Of a stretch of DNA of 64,000 nucleotides, positions 31,003 through 43,099 are shown one piece after another. This DNA comes from Marasmius tenuissimus (lineage: Eukaryota > Basidiomycota > Agaricomycetes > Agaricales > Marasmiaceae). Location of the stretch: assembly GCA_029532415.1 (NCBI GenBank), contig JAQOTA010000043.1, positions 124,001 to 188,000 on the forward strand, in the 5' to 3' direction. The position numbers and the translations under genes are program-made. The notes beneath the pieces were generated by a model. The model saw only the letters and a list, made by a program, of their open reading frames with translations, was not told the origin of the DNA and did no database searches. The stretch's first letter is position 1; every line of letters starts with the position of its first letter.

Positions 31003-31531
31003 TATCACAAATCCACTACTCACCTGTTCAGATGTGGTTTTGATGATAAGGGAATAACTGATGTGAATGCAGAGAGCAGAGGAGATGTTGTCAAAGGACA
31101 GAAGACGTTCTTTAGTCTGAGGTTTATGCCTCAGACGATCTAGCTTATATACATGGATTCTATAGGACCCCAGACACTATCTAAGACCTATGATACCTAA
31201 GCTGACTGATGCACTCGTCAGGATGAGTCTACTATGAGTCGTGATGGTGCAATCAAGGTGTAAGTATGAGTCGAGTGAGTCGTAAGAGTCAACTCGAGTG
31301 GTTGAGCTGTCCACACAGCACATGACTCGCCGTAGTCATGGTGTGGCAGATCTAGACCTATGCGTATCCCCTTTAGTTACAGATCTATCTAGATGAGTCC
31401 AGACCGAATCTATAGAACAAGAGATCAGATGTCTACTGATAAGATGTTGGATTTGGGTCGAATGATATGATAACCACATGGCACAGATAAGATATAGGGA
31501 GATTAGATGTAGAGAGAGAAAATCTGTGACA
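31003..31531 (-). repeat. Element B 5' LTR (promoter)
   Basis: From TATA and priming positions, U3 would be 31531-31119 and R plus U5 31118-31003. The U3 contains a cluster of GAGTC/GAGTCG words (about 31224-31300), possibly regulatory. It is followed by the duplication CGTGG. Confidence 0.95.
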
Positions 31532-31536
31532 CGTGG

Positions 31537-32960
31537 ACCCTCAAGCTCCCAAAATTGCTGAAATTTTTTGAGAAAACATAACCTTTTGATGGGCATCGAA
31601 AAGCCCGGAAGTCATTATTGTTATGATTTACCTCTACTCCCACCAACAAGCGCCCACACAGATGCCCTTCCCTGCCCAACTCACCTCTCCCTTACCACCT
31701 TCCCCACTCATTCAAATATCTCTATAGACAACTCCGCGGAGCAAGTGGAGCTATGCATCCATACCACAGCTCCAGACCATGCCCAGCAGACGTCTCCACA
31801 TGCCACCCCGAGTCATAACATACAAACAGCTGCAATGACTCACATGATATTTGCAGCCACTCCCATGACGACTCAATCCAACTACAAATGACTCACACGC
31901 CTGTGACTCAGCGCAACTCAGAGCAACTCTGGACCTAGACAGATTCCAGTATATAAGCCCAATGTACATACAACCTTTCCTTAGCTTAACAACTTGGTTA
32001 ATACACCAGTGAAAGCCCACCTTGACCCTTGACCTTTGACACTTGACCTTCGACCCCTGACACTTGACCTTTGACCCTTGACACTTGACCTTTAACCTTC
32101 GACACTTGACCCTCAACTCTCGACCTTCAAACCTCGCCCTCGTCTGAAGAAGTGACTTGAGAGGACACTAGCTGTGCCCTACCATATCAATTATTAATTT
32201 ATTTTTTCTGTTTTGCTGTACTCCGTGCAACACCCAATGTTCCTTCCCTTATCCTAGTCTCAAGTAATCAGACCACGATATCAACTGACCATAGCAAGCT
32301 ATGTATTGTACCCTTATCCCTTCATCATGTCATTCCTGGCTGTCATTTATATGACAGCTTATTAAGCAGACAGAGGGCTGAGTAGCCCTGGTTCTAGACA
32401 CATACTTCCCGTCACTTCCGTGTTCCATTGCACACGAAACCAAATCCAGCAAGCACGTTTGCAGCGTCTACATTGAAATGTACAAAAGGCCGTCAGAGTT
32501 AAGATTGCAGTCGAATACCCCACCAGTCCTTTATCTGGATTATCAAGAAAAAAAACTAGCTATCTCTTCTCCATTATATCCCAATGACTACCACACCCAG
32601 TGGTGGTAGTGATAGCACCTGCAATAATGGTTCTCCCCAGTGTTGTGATACTATCGCTGAAGCGAACGATTTCACCGCTGCTCGGCTTGGTCGTTGTCGG
32701 TCGATCCGAATGAATCGTTTGGCGTGATGTGCACCCCTATCATAGTCATTGAGAATGGTGGCGATTCATGGAAAACAAGAATACTCGTCAGCGTAGTGGA
32801 AGAGAAACCATATATCCGGTGTCAAACGGTATGATCATGTCAGTTTGAGCTATATATGCTAACTGTTCTGTTCTCTGTTAATGTAGTAGAGGTGGTAGTT
32901 TTTATTCTTCATCACTCACGATCTCCGAGACTAAGGACTGACGAACGCCGTGAGCGGCAA
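31537..32960. other. No gene; repeats and low-complexity sequence
   Basis: No coding frame with recognisable content. The region includes Pro/Thr-coding-like low complexity around 31640-31870 and the heptamer-type minisatellite at 32021-32135. The rest is unassigned. Confidence 0.4.
32021..32135. repeat. TTGACC-type minisatellite
   Basis: About fifteen short units of the kind CTTGACC, TTTGACC or ACTTGAC follow one another with small changes (7 nt on average). No coding function is apparent. Confidence 0.75.
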
Positions 32961-33539
32961 CCCGGATGTCAATGACGAGTAGCGAAAAAAAAGAGAGATA
33001 TGCACAGATCGTGAGTGAAGATACCCATAATGCCTATGCTAAGGTAGACCCTTCCTATGAGAGCCATGTTATCTCCTACCTTTCTCCCCTAGCCACGAGG
33101 AGGCCAGAAAAACAATTGAAAAGCATATGGGAGACGATGGTCAATACTTTGAACCCACCATTGATCTGGAGCCACTAAGCGACTCTTTGAACAGTCTTTA
33201 GAGAATCGGGCCAGGTTTCAGGTGCGGGCTGGGTATTAGGTGCTTCAGAGGTTAGAACAAACGCACCATTGATGCCTCTATTGAGCTTGATATGATACCT
33301 TCAGATTATCAGAGTTGAATCATGGGCTCCGACAGATTCAGCAATCCATATACAATTCCTCATGCCTAATCGAAGCCACGACGTGGTATCTCGGGCTCCC
33401 ACTACACTTCCGCAGGAAGCAATGGAGAAAAAGTTCAATGGTGCCATCACCTTACAGGACCTACTGCGGATCTGTGAATAAGTTTGTACGACGTGTCATT
33501 GGTTTTTCTCTGTATTGACCTTGTGTGTACCCAGTTCCA

Positions 33540-34176
33540 GACGGTTCTCCTGAATCTCCATCTGGAAGGCAGCCGGATGGCAGTCTTCCACCGCGCCTAT
33601 ACCACACTCGCATGCTCTGTCATCTACGAGGTCAGTTCGCCGGAGGAGGTCCAAAGCAAAATCCGGAAATGGATGTGGGATTACCCGGGGGTTCAGCCGT
33701 ATTCCCTCACTAGCAATGCTCAACTGGTTCCTCGAATAGATACTCACAGCCTTTGAAATCAATGCTCAGGCATTCCCTGGGACGATCCACCTCTGGAAGG
33801 GAACACTGTCGAACTAAAGCATGAAGAGATTCGATATCTCTTATCAAAAATATCATCCTCGGAAACCTGCGAAGCTGCCGCACGGACACTCAAGATCACC
33901 TTTCATGATTTTTTCATGGACCCAGTGTCCCTGAAGCGTTGGAGAATGCCCAAGAAGACTGGCTTTTTGAAGAAAGACGTTCCCGATAATCTCGCTGACA
34001 CTGGATTCGATATCGACACGCAGATTCCTATAGACACGACCACGTTCGACAAATTCAATCAGAAAGTTGTTGTTGAACTGGAGCTTGAACTGACCGAGTC
34101 AATGAAAAGGACAGCCGATGTATATAGGGGCAGTGATAGCGACAACGACGAAGGGACGCCAGCAAAGAGGATATAG
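33540..34176 (+). CDS. 3' exons of a hypothetical host gene
   Basis: Two plus-strand exons appear to be joined. The first (about 33540-33720) contains NLHLEGSRMAVFHRAYTT and VSSPEEVQSKIRKWMW. The second, from about 33770, reads without a stop through LKHEEIRYLLSKISSSETCE and MDPVSLKRWRMPKKT to a C-terminus rich in Asp, Ser and Lys ending at 34176. An upstream acceptor TGTGTACCCAG (ending near 33533) supports splicing. Further 5' exons may reach 32966. No domain is recognised. Confidence 0.4.
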
Positions 34177-34743
34177 CTTCGGTATTTATGTATCGTGATA
34201 CACATGACCACACGCGTAGTTCTATCCACCTTCTCCACCGCCTCAAATTTTAGTGTCCAATGGTAGCAGGTTAGATATCTATAGACAGGTGATCCCCTTC
34301 CATGCTTTGACCCAGCCATTTTTGACGATCATTATCTATTCACTCGAGCAGTCTTCACATATACACTTGTGGTAAACATTTATGCTGTTCTTGGATCGCC
34401 TACCATTCTCAAGCGATCCGTATGAAACGTCCTATAGCAATAATTTGTGGGTTCTGGTGAGGTTCACGAATACCAATCGACCTATGACTGTGAATGAAGG
34501 GTTCCTACATCATGGCCGGCCTCTTGAGTGTCGTTGTAAGACTTACCGGTCAAAAGTCCACCAACAAGGGATCCCAAATGCGCTCAAATAAAAAATGGCG
34601 CCTTCTCCAGCCCATGTTCCATAAAGCCACCTGTCGTATACTCAGAGCCTCAGCGCGCGACTTGTACAATTTTCGGGCGAGCCGAAGCCAAGACCAATTC
34701 TTCATGGCGATAGATGCGATGCTATGCAGATCAACAATTTATT

Positions 34744-35455
34744 CTGGTTCGTGGTCTGGGCTCTCTTGGGATAAGTGACAAGAACGTGACAACAGAGGAC
34801 AATCAAAGAAGAAACCAACGACCGCACAAAAGCTTTCGATAGGAGAAAAGAAGTATGTCGTATTCATCTCGAAGTCAAAGGAAAGGTCGGTTTTGATTCG
34901 TTCGCCGTAATGCTGAACCTGATATGTTGCAAGAATCATGGGATCCAGGCTGGCGTACCGCATAGGTGACTCGGAATGAGCAAAGGCGAGACGGCCAAGG
35001 TTTGAAATATACTTGAGGGCAACCCTTTGACTCTTGAGTACCAACGACCGGGAGTATCTCTGGCCCTGTAGGGTGTGGGTGTAAAAGAAACGATAGGAAG
35101 ACGGAAGGAATGAAGCGATATTCAAAGAGAACCCTGACGGGCGGGAGACAAGGCAACGGGAGCAAGATTAGCAGTGCGACCAAGATAAGAGATAAAAGCA
35201 ATAGATTGACATCAAAGAGTAAAAGATCAATTGAGAATCGATAGCGCACCAAGAGACTAGTACCATGACCTGCCCAACTTCCTTCACTCGCGCCTTCGTG
35301 ACGTTTGTTCCGGCAATGGTATAACGCCGGTCAATAACCATAGCTTGTATCAGTGCCACCAACTGAGGAGAATTGGGACACGACTCGCCCAAGAAATTGA
35401 GCAGGAAGAGAGCAAAACAGAGCAGAGGAAGCAGAGATAATGGGGGAGAAGACAA
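34744..35455 (-). CDS. Possible secreted protein gene, provisional
   Basis: A minus-strand frame starting at 35455 has a signal-peptide-like start (MSSPPLSLLPLLCFALFLL) followed by IDRRYTIAGTNVTKARVKEV. After a likely intron, a second coding-like block at about 35120-34790 carries SYRFFYTHTLQGQRYSRSLV and YISNLGRLAFAHSESPMRYA. A GTACTAG...CGTCAG intron was considered, but its phases did not join cleanly, so the gene model is not settled. Function is unknown. Confidence 0.25.
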
Positions 35456-35591
35456 AAGAGAGCCCTAGTTCCGGACCCGAACTATCGGCGATTTGCCTGC
35501 CGAGTGGAAATACTTGAGGGCCGGTCTGTCTTTGATGAATTCTGACAAACGACACTCCTCTTGGATCTCGCGTCCCCACTATCACTATCAA

Positions 35592-36491
35592 CGCTCTTAC
35601 AGCAGGTCACTCGGCGTAATTACACCTCCAACTTTTGATTTTGCAACTTATACGTAGGCAATCATACCTACAATTAGTTGTTTATGTAGGCTTTTTTCGC
35701 GCATGGGATACTTGCTTCAGCATCAACCGGGAGACGAGGTCTCACACCGATTGGACAGGCACAAGGTACATGGTACGTGCATCCAGAGCTTCAAGGCTGC
35801 TTCAAGCTTCAAGGGTGATACTTACGTGAAATTGGAAATCTTGGAGTCTTACCTCCTCTCGCAGACGAGGCGAAGTCTCAGCCAGTCAACTCAAATCAGA
35901 AAACCTACGAGAGCGGCTCTCTAAGAAAAGCTCGGTCGACAAACCGTGCGAGAGAAGTAGAGAATTTCAACCGCAAAGCGGTAAGAAAATTGACTATTTA
36001 GCCCAAGCCTATGCAAAATGCCCACACAAATTATCTCAATTTGTTCTGATCAGCTGGACCCGGAATTATTCAGCCTGATTGTCTCCAATATACACAAGTA
36101 ACATAGCAAATACGGTAATAGACTTCGACCGGGGCGTATGACATCATTGATCAGAAGATGGGCGACCGGTTGTGTGATGTAGTCGTGAGGGAAGTCAACC
36201 ACTACGACGAGCTTTCCTCTCTCCGCCCGAGTTTCAGGATGCATCTCACAATATTGTACGTCCTTTATTGACTGTCAGTTTTGTTGTCCATTCAATGCTG
36301 CAATAACGGTGAAATGACATCTAGACCTTTACAATCAATCTTCTGGGCTCCGATTATGCCTGTATTTGGGAGGATAGTAACGGCCCTGAGACCATTCACT
36401 TGGGATTGTTCTGATCCTAGCTGGCATAAGAGGCAGTTCTATGTCGAGCTGCAAAGCTCTCGTGAGTCGGTTGCATAGACCATAACAGTAC
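35592..36491. other. No supported gene
   Basis: Only short frames without motifs. It ends at the AGTAC duplication of the copia-type element. Confidence 0.4.
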
Positions 36492-36871
36492 TGTCATGAA
36501 TTTCCCTCCTATCTTATCTTTTCTCCTTATCTTATCCTTTTCCATCTTATCTATATCTTATCCCTCACATGACTCGTATCTTATCATATGGACACATGGT
36601 AGATACATGAAGGGACCCACATGCTGTAGACACATGTCGGTCCTGTTTCAGATACTGTTTCACGATGTCATACCTCAATGTCATACCTCACCATAGACAC
36701 ACACTGCAGTCCTCCAAGTAGTATATAAGAAGTAGATACTCTGCATGTATTCCCCAGTCTTGAGCTGGTTTATTCCTCACCAGTATAGAGTTCTCTTATC
36801 TTTGCCTCGTTCCCTCTCGTCTGAAAGCTTAGTGCGATGTGTCACCAGGTCAGATCTGGTGATTGCTGACA
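36492..36871 (-). repeat. Copia-type LTR, complete
   Basis: 380 bp from TGTCATGAATTT to GATTGCTGACA. Its last 53 bp match 38049-38101 with about five differences, showing that the two are the paired LTRs and that the element is not very recent. It contains a short direct repeat GTCATACCTCA (around 36667-36690). Confidence 0.8.
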
Positions 36872-38048
36872 AGTGTAGCTTCTTAACCATCTTGCCTGTT
36901 TGGGTCTCGACTTCCTTTCTCCAGGCTTTAAGGTTTTGATCTGTGTCATCCTTGGCATGCAACGGATATACCCAGCCATGAGACGACTTGTTGTCAATCA
37001 TGGTAAGGGCAAACTTCTTCCGATGGTATGACAAAGTAGGGAATTCTAACAAATCACAATGGACAAGCTCCAGAATCTCCGTGGCACGTTTGTCAGAAGC
37101 AGGATAGGGTTTGTTGTTCATTTTGCCTTTGGCTCAACCATGACAAATCCCTTCCTTCAAAGGGAGAGCCTTTCCCTTTGGAAAACCCTAAACGTTATCT
37201 GCTAACTTTTTAATAACGTCTTTATTGGCGTGACCAAGACATCTATGCCATACAGAAAAATCTATGACAGCAAAAGACATGACAGATGCAAAGGAAGTTA
37301 CTCCCATAAGTGTCTTCGCGTTCATCCATCGTAAGTTATCCTGGTCATGGCTCGGATAAAAGCTCATGAGTAAGGAATTGTCTTTTCTGTACCGGATCTG
37401 AGTCTCTGGATGGTTCCCAATGGTATAATATCCGTCTCTTTGGAATTTACCATCTGAAATAATGCGATGTGGGCTATTGGGTTGGTACAACACTGGAAAC
37501 AATTTTGTGACCTTAGTCACTCCCTGACTGGTAGTGTGTTGGATGAGAACAGTACCAGAGCCTCGGATTTGGATGTTGGCTGCATCGCCTGCTGAGGTTG
37601 TAACGACTAAAGGGTAGACAAATTCCTGATAATCTGAGAAGTCGCTCATGAATGGAGTCATGTGCATAGAAGCACCGCTATCAAGTAGCCAGGCTTCCTT
37701 TGTATTCTCAATGTATGAATCACTTGCAATTAGGTTGCTGAAAGACATGACATTTGTCTCAACAAATACAGAACTATTAATACAACATTCGGATCTACTT
37801 AATCCTAGAATGTGATGGTGGCGTTGGTGGTGTCGATAGTTAGCGTTCTGTATCTCATGCTTATCAGTGAGTGACTCATTATCAGGAACTAAAGATACTT
37901 GCCAGTCTCCATGGTCGTTACTCTCCTCCCATGCTTCAGGATCATCAATGCCGTTATCTTCATACCAGTCTTCTCCACCGTAAGAGTATCCAGAATCTCC
38001 ATCACTTTCGTCATCAGCATCATGATCAAAGTTATCAGATGTGCCATT
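36872..38048 (-). pseudogene. Ty1/copia Pol fragment: protease, GAG-pre-integrase, partial integrase
   Basis: One minus-strand frame runs across the element, broken by TAG at 37190-37188 and a TGA near 37137. The protease motif is WLLDSGASMHMTP. The pre-integrase zinc region begins WHRCLGHANKDVIKKL, and the TGA stands where the last Cys of the zinc site is expected (CHG then stop). The integrase core shows the first two acidic positions (VHCDLLEF, TMIDNKSSHGW) and ends abruptly at the 3' LTR. An acidic linker (DADDESDGDSGY) is seen near the start. It is clearly inactive. Confidence 0.85.
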
Positions 38049-38101
38049 GTCTGAAAGCTTAGTGCAACACGTCACCAGGTCAGAACTGGTGATTGCTGAC
38101 A
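38049..38101 (-). repeat. Truncated copia-type 5' LTR
   Basis: 53 bp equal to the right end of the LTR at 36492-36871, followed by AGTAC. In the sense direction only the first part of U3 remains, so no promoter is left. Confidence 0.82.
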
Positions 38102-38106
38102 AGTAC

Positions 38107-39586
38107 CTGATAATCAGAATGGGAACCATGACAAACTGACATTTACAGTGTCTACGATAGGGTATGCTCTGTGACTAGCAGTTCGACAGTCATTATTGCT
38201 GGGTATGACCTTCCAATACTCTCAAGCAGATACCTCTGGAGACAATTAGACACCCTCTGCTGTAAGTCTCAGTGTTCATCCCTAAGACACTCGCTAAGAG
38301 CACTCTGTAGCTCCACTCTACCATTCTTGACCATTGTCCCACCAACGGCAACATCGAGCACAAAATCAGCCTTACGCTCCAGCATTCCAGCACTGGGTGG
38401 GACTCTGACAGCCAAGAGGTGGGCTGTTGCATCTCTGTGTGCTGATATAAGAAGAGCTTTCCTAACCTGTATAAGTAGTCCAGGTGGCCTATCTTCTAGA
38501 ACGAATGCCCTTCCGCCTGTACAGGAAACAAAAAGCACCACAAATCACAGAAAGTCAAGATATCAAGGGAGCCATGACCAGAGGCACTGTCAGCGGTCTA
38601 ATCTCACTGTTTCTGTTGACTCTGGTTTTCATATTTGTCCACTCACGTCAAAAAACACAAGAGGAAAGCATTAATCCGAGCGAATACAGACAAGATACAG
38701 TTGAGACGCTTCTGCAATACACTGCCGGAGACTTCGGGTACGGGTGAAAGGAGTCTGAGTCTAATTTAAAGTGGTGGACGAGAAATCTCAATGGTATTTG
38801 ATATTGAGCGATAATCACTTCAAGTAATAAAAGGTAGCTGATTTATACAAGAGCGGGATGGGGAAAGTTTTGTTGTTCGAGACTTGATGGTATAAGATAT
38901 AGCCACTTTCAATTCACTGAATTTCTGCCCTGGAGCTATTCCAAAATCATCACCGCCTGCCTTTTCACGCAGTAATATTGTTATCCAAGATTTTGCTCAC
39001 ACACTCCCTCCACGTTTTAATGGATCCTTCAGACCTATTCTTGTCGTCAGTACCGCCACACCTTCAATGGTAATACCGATCTTCCTTATCATTCTTCCCT
39101 CGCCCAAGCTTGCCCACACAAGGTCAGAGGCAGAGTATGCATGGAAGATATTGAGCATCCAATCACTAATTCCTTCGTGCCTGCCGCGTCAAGAGATACA
39201 GACCCGTAAGATGGCATAGATAGTCAAATGACGCATAACAGACAGTTTTACAAGACCAGCACATTAGTTGTAAGATACAGTAGCTAGATTTCCTCAAATC
39301 CTCGTTTCGAAGATCAGTCATTTGCTAGCCCATTCAAATGAATATTGCAGGTGACAGGCTTTTTCTGGAGGAGGAGGAGTGTATTACATGGCATGGTCCA
39401 CGTACTGAACACCGGGTCTGGGGGTTATCCTAGCATACAAGCAGCTAACTACACCTTCAACCCTGGGACGGTTCCCACACTGTCTGGATGAGCTCATGGC
39501 ACATGTAGTCTGCGGTAGATCTAAACCGTGAGGGTCCACCTTTTGACCTGCCTACACCCACTTTCTAGCCCATCCTCTAACATACC
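38107..39586. other. Unassigned; possible short coding remnant near 38541-38269
   Basis: A 90-codon minus-strand frame (38541-38269) has the words FVLEDRPPGLLIQVRKALL and ADFVLDVAVGGTMVK, but no family was recognised and no partner exons were found. The rest (38750-39586) shows nothing. Confidence 0.3.
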
Positions 39587-42500
39587 CTAGCTACGAGATC
39601 GGTTTGTCCGCTGATACACCGGTGGAATATGTAGCAGTGATTGGTTGAAGATCTGCAGAACATCATAAATATATTTTGCCTTAAGTGAGTACGCTGGTTT
39701 CCAGGACATAATGGCAGCTAGAATTGCTGTTAGGTTTTGCTTCATTGTGAGCTCATGGACTGCTGTGGGATGTATACTACTGAATGCCAGTAGGAATGCT
39801 TAGTTATCCTTACACTTTAGGAGTGCATGCTCTGGTGTTTCTACTCCCTGACAGCATAATTGACATATTCTTTCTTCATACGGCACTTTTGTTCTGTGAT
39901 TGTCAACCCAGCCAAGCTGCTCGACAACGAGCAGGTGATCACCACACCAAATCTTTGAGAAGACCTTTTGATGCCGGGGATTCTGAATGTCAATCAGGTA
40001 TGCCCTCATATGCATTGTTCAGTACTGGTATCTCACATTGTTCCCCTGTGCTCGTGGTTCCAGCCTATCTCTAAGCAAGTACGTTTTTCGGTACGTCCTT
40101 TGCAGTTCACTCTCAGCCCTTGAAAGTCTGGACTTCTTCACGAGGTCCTGGAATTCATCCAGCATGTCCTTGTTCAGAATGTCGTCAGGGCCGGGGACAA
40201 ATTGTGCTGCATCGGGCATGTTACGCTCCAGAACTTCTGTGTTCTTTGTGCATTTTAATACTCTCCCTGACTGCAGCATTCACATAAGTATCAGATGGCC
40301 GTTGGAGCGCATATGCCAAGTACCGTGTCACAGATTTTTTCTCTCTACATCTAATCTCCCTATATCTTATCTATGCCATGGGATTATCATATCATTCAAT
40401 CCAATCCAACATCTTATCAGTAAATATCTGATCTCTTGTTCTATAGATTCGGTCTGGACTCATCTAGATAGATCTGTAACTAAAGGGGATACGCATAGGT
40501 CTAGATCTGCCATAACATGACTATGGCAAGTCATGTGCTGTATGGACAGCTCGAACACTTGAGTTGACTCTTACGACTCACTCGACTCATACTTACACCT
40601 TGATTGCACCATCGTGACTCATAGTAGACTCATTCTGATGAGTGCATCAGTCAGCTTAGGTATCATAGGTCTTAGATAGTGTCTGGGGTCCTGTAGAATC
40701 CATGTAAATAAGCTATATTGTTTGAGGCATAAACCTCAGACTAAAGAACGTCTTCTGTCCTTTGACAACATCTCCTCTGCTCTCTGCATTCACATCAGTT
40801 ATTCCCTTATCATCAAAACCACATTTGAACAGGTGAGTAGTGGATTTGTGATATACCGGAGGGCTAGTTCCGTTCTTCGGAATAATATGGGTGCAAGGTT
40901 GGTCTCTGTGAATAGGGCTACGGTTGATACATGCTTTGTGAGTCCTAATAATTGTTTAATGAAGTTGTTCTGGATCTTTCTGATTGGTTCTGCTATTCTC
41001 TCATTTGTATCTAGGCTGATCTCGCATCCATAGATTAGATGTGGACCTACACAGCCCATATACAGAATGCGGCCCTCATTTGGCGGTAGGGAACCAATCA
41101 TTGACTCAATATGAAGGACTGCATGAGCGACTTTTTGTGCCTTTGCTGCTTTGTTGGTATAGTGGGGGGCCATCACTGTGGCAAATGATCAATTGTTCCC
41201 GGATTTGTAGGTAGTTCCAACATATGCATATTCAGCAACAATTTTGACTATATTACCCGCGAAGGTAAATACTGGCATTTCTTCCAGCTCTGGTTCATGG
41301 TAGCCAATGAAAGACTTTCTAGCATTGATAAGCATGCCATTAAGGGAACACCATGTATAGAAAAGATTCATCTTCCTTTGTAGACCCTCGGGGGATAGTG
41401 CCAAAATTAATAGGTCATCTGCTTGTTCTAGGTGTGATATATAGAGACCAAAAAGCTCAATGTCATCCTCTGATTCAGGTATGCCAAAATCGTAGAAATA
41501 TATAATCCACAGGAAGGGTGAATATGTATCACCAATTAATATTCCCATATCAGAGTCAAAAAGGGATGAGACTGATTCCCTGTGTCGAACCTTAGATTTC
41601 ATTTTACAGTAGATTTGTCTGAGAAAGTCAAAATCTTCCCACCCATACCAAGCTTGCGCAGTTTCACCCAAAGTGTTGCACGGTGCACTGATGGGAAAGC
41701 ATTAGTGAGATTGACACCCGCTACGCATAGAGTTTTCCCCTTCAATTGGGCTTTCTCAATAGCCATTCGCAGCATGAAGATATTATTTCCGGTGCACATG
41801 TTTTCCTGAAAGCCATTCTGGGAGGGAGGAATGATTTTACGGGTATTTGCCCAGTCTCCCACCCTGATCAGGAATAGGAGGGTTACAAACTTGAGCATGC
41901 AGCTTTGTAGCGCCACCGCATGATAGGACACAGGGTCACTACCTGGTTTATCTTTTTTGAGTATCCCCACCAGCACCGTGGTCACCCATATTACTGGGTT
42001 ATCATTCTCTTTCAGGCATTGATTCACTAGCTCACAGATCAGTGTACTATTCATATTGCATATATCACGGTAATGGACTTCATCTTCACCTGCAGATGTC
42101 CTTCCAGGATGAAGTCTCTTGAGTTCTGCTTTTGCAAACTCTATTTCATCAATATCAAAAGGTCTATCAAAGAACCTCCTGGGTGTATCATCCGTTGTAA
42201 CTTCCGGTATCATCCCTGCAATAGCTTCATTTAGCTGGCAGTGGCTGATTGAACGTCGGAGGTATGGCTCGCTCCCTATTCATCCTCGATGAGAATACTT
42301 GGAGCAGTTGGTCAGCCGAGACACCATCTCCCGGATTGGTTTTTAATTTTGCAAATTTCCGGAAAGTCTCCCAAAACTTTTTGGGCTAGCTGCCGACTCT
42401 AAGAACTCCCTGAGATTGCGGTCTTGCAACCTGAGGAGCTTTGACCTTCCTTGGTGTGATTCCAGCACCTGGCCACTTGCATCATTGGTTTTCACTGGCC

Positions 42501-43060
42501 GCTGTGGCGGTTTCCACGTCGTCACCACTCTACGCCGCCCCTCAGGACGGACCTCGTAAATTGGGTTTATCTCACTCTGGGATGTAGGCATGTCATTGAT
42601 ACTTTGAAGTCCTTGATTCAGTGCACTCTGTGCGTGATTTCTCGCCTGTTCTAAGTGCCCGTTTGAATCTTGATCAATAAAATTTAAAATCACAGCCGTT
42701 GTTCTTTGGCGAATGAGTCGTATAATTGATATAAGCAGGTCAGCATTCGCACACCCCCACCTATTTTTCATATGCGTTCCAATATGTTCCGCGAGTGCAG
42801 ATGCGGTGTATTCAGAATCCGAAAAGGCTAGAATCGGCTTTCCCGGCGGCGCGAGCTGCAACATTACATATATAGCATATAGACTCGCTCGGTTTTGTGA
42901 TAGTGATGGCCCAGGCACTCTGACTGACCGATTGAGAGGTGACAATGGGCCCCAGTGTACGCCTGCACCGGCCTTCACTTGCATCGTACCCACTTCCATG
43001 CAACTACCAGCAAGACTCTTGTGGGCCCGCCTGCTACAATGGTCCCATTGGGAATGTACC
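39587..43060 (-). pseudogene. Decayed LINE with RNase H upstream of reverse transcriptase
   Basis: Minus-strand blocks form one polyprotein broken by stops and frameshifts. An RNase H-like domain (about 43025-42610; GAGVHWGPLS, NRASLYAIYV, LAFSDSEYTA) comes first, with the usual TDGS Asp read as Ala (LAGS). A linker follows (about 42370-42280; FWETFRKFAKLKTNPGDG). Next is the reverse transcriptase (42213-40854) with QADDLLILA at the catalytic box and YMGCVGPHLIYGCE in the thumb. After the solo LTR gap comes the C-terminal part with zinc knuckle CQLCCQGVETPEHALLKC (about 39850) and, past a TAA at 39800, a final segment to TAG at 39587. RNase H before the reverse transcriptase is not the usual I/Tad order. 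Confidence 0.78.
40326..40853 (+). mobile_element. Solo LTR of the element B family, nested in the LINE
   Basis: 528 bp, TGTCACAGATTTT to TTTGTGATA, flanked by TACCG on both sides (40321-40325 and 40854-40858). It is in plus orientation, opposite to element B, and differs from its LTRs at scattered positions, so it is older. Removing it with one target copy rejoins the LINE reading frame exactly, which confirms both the insertion and the LINE frame. It arose by recombination between the LTRs of a full element. Confidence 0.93.
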
Positions 43061-43099
43061 CGTAGACCCGTACCAATGGGTCATCTTTGTTAACATGTC

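Larger units (their letters stand above)
24001..31531 (-). mobile_element. Ty3/gypsy chromovirus LTR retrotransposon, element B
   Basis: A complete 7,531-bp insertion in minus orientation. The two 529-bp LTRs show no difference that I could find, and the target duplication is CGTGG (23996-24000 and 31532-31536). Sense order: 5' LTR, self-priming site, an extra ORF, gag, pol (protease to chromodomain), purine tract, 3' LTR. Gag and Pol frames are intact, with catalytic residues in place, so this copy may be active. A solo LTR of the same family is at 40326-40853. Confidence 0.96.
36492..38101 (-). mobile_element. Internally deleted Ty1/copia element
   Basis: 1,610 bp bounded by the duplication AGTAC (36487-36491 and 38102-38106) with termini TGTCA and TGACA. 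The left (sense 3') LTR is complete. The right (sense 5') LTR keeps only its terminal 53 bp (38049-38101). Between them are protease, the integrase zinc region and part of the integrase core; gag, reverse transcriptase and RNase H are absent. The perfect target duplication shows that the deletions are internal, made before or after insertion. Confidence 0.85.

Noticed and set aside
24529..31003. tRNA-primed reverse transcription for element B
   Set aside because: No TGG-type start is found next to the LTR, while an exact 11-nt LTR complement is.
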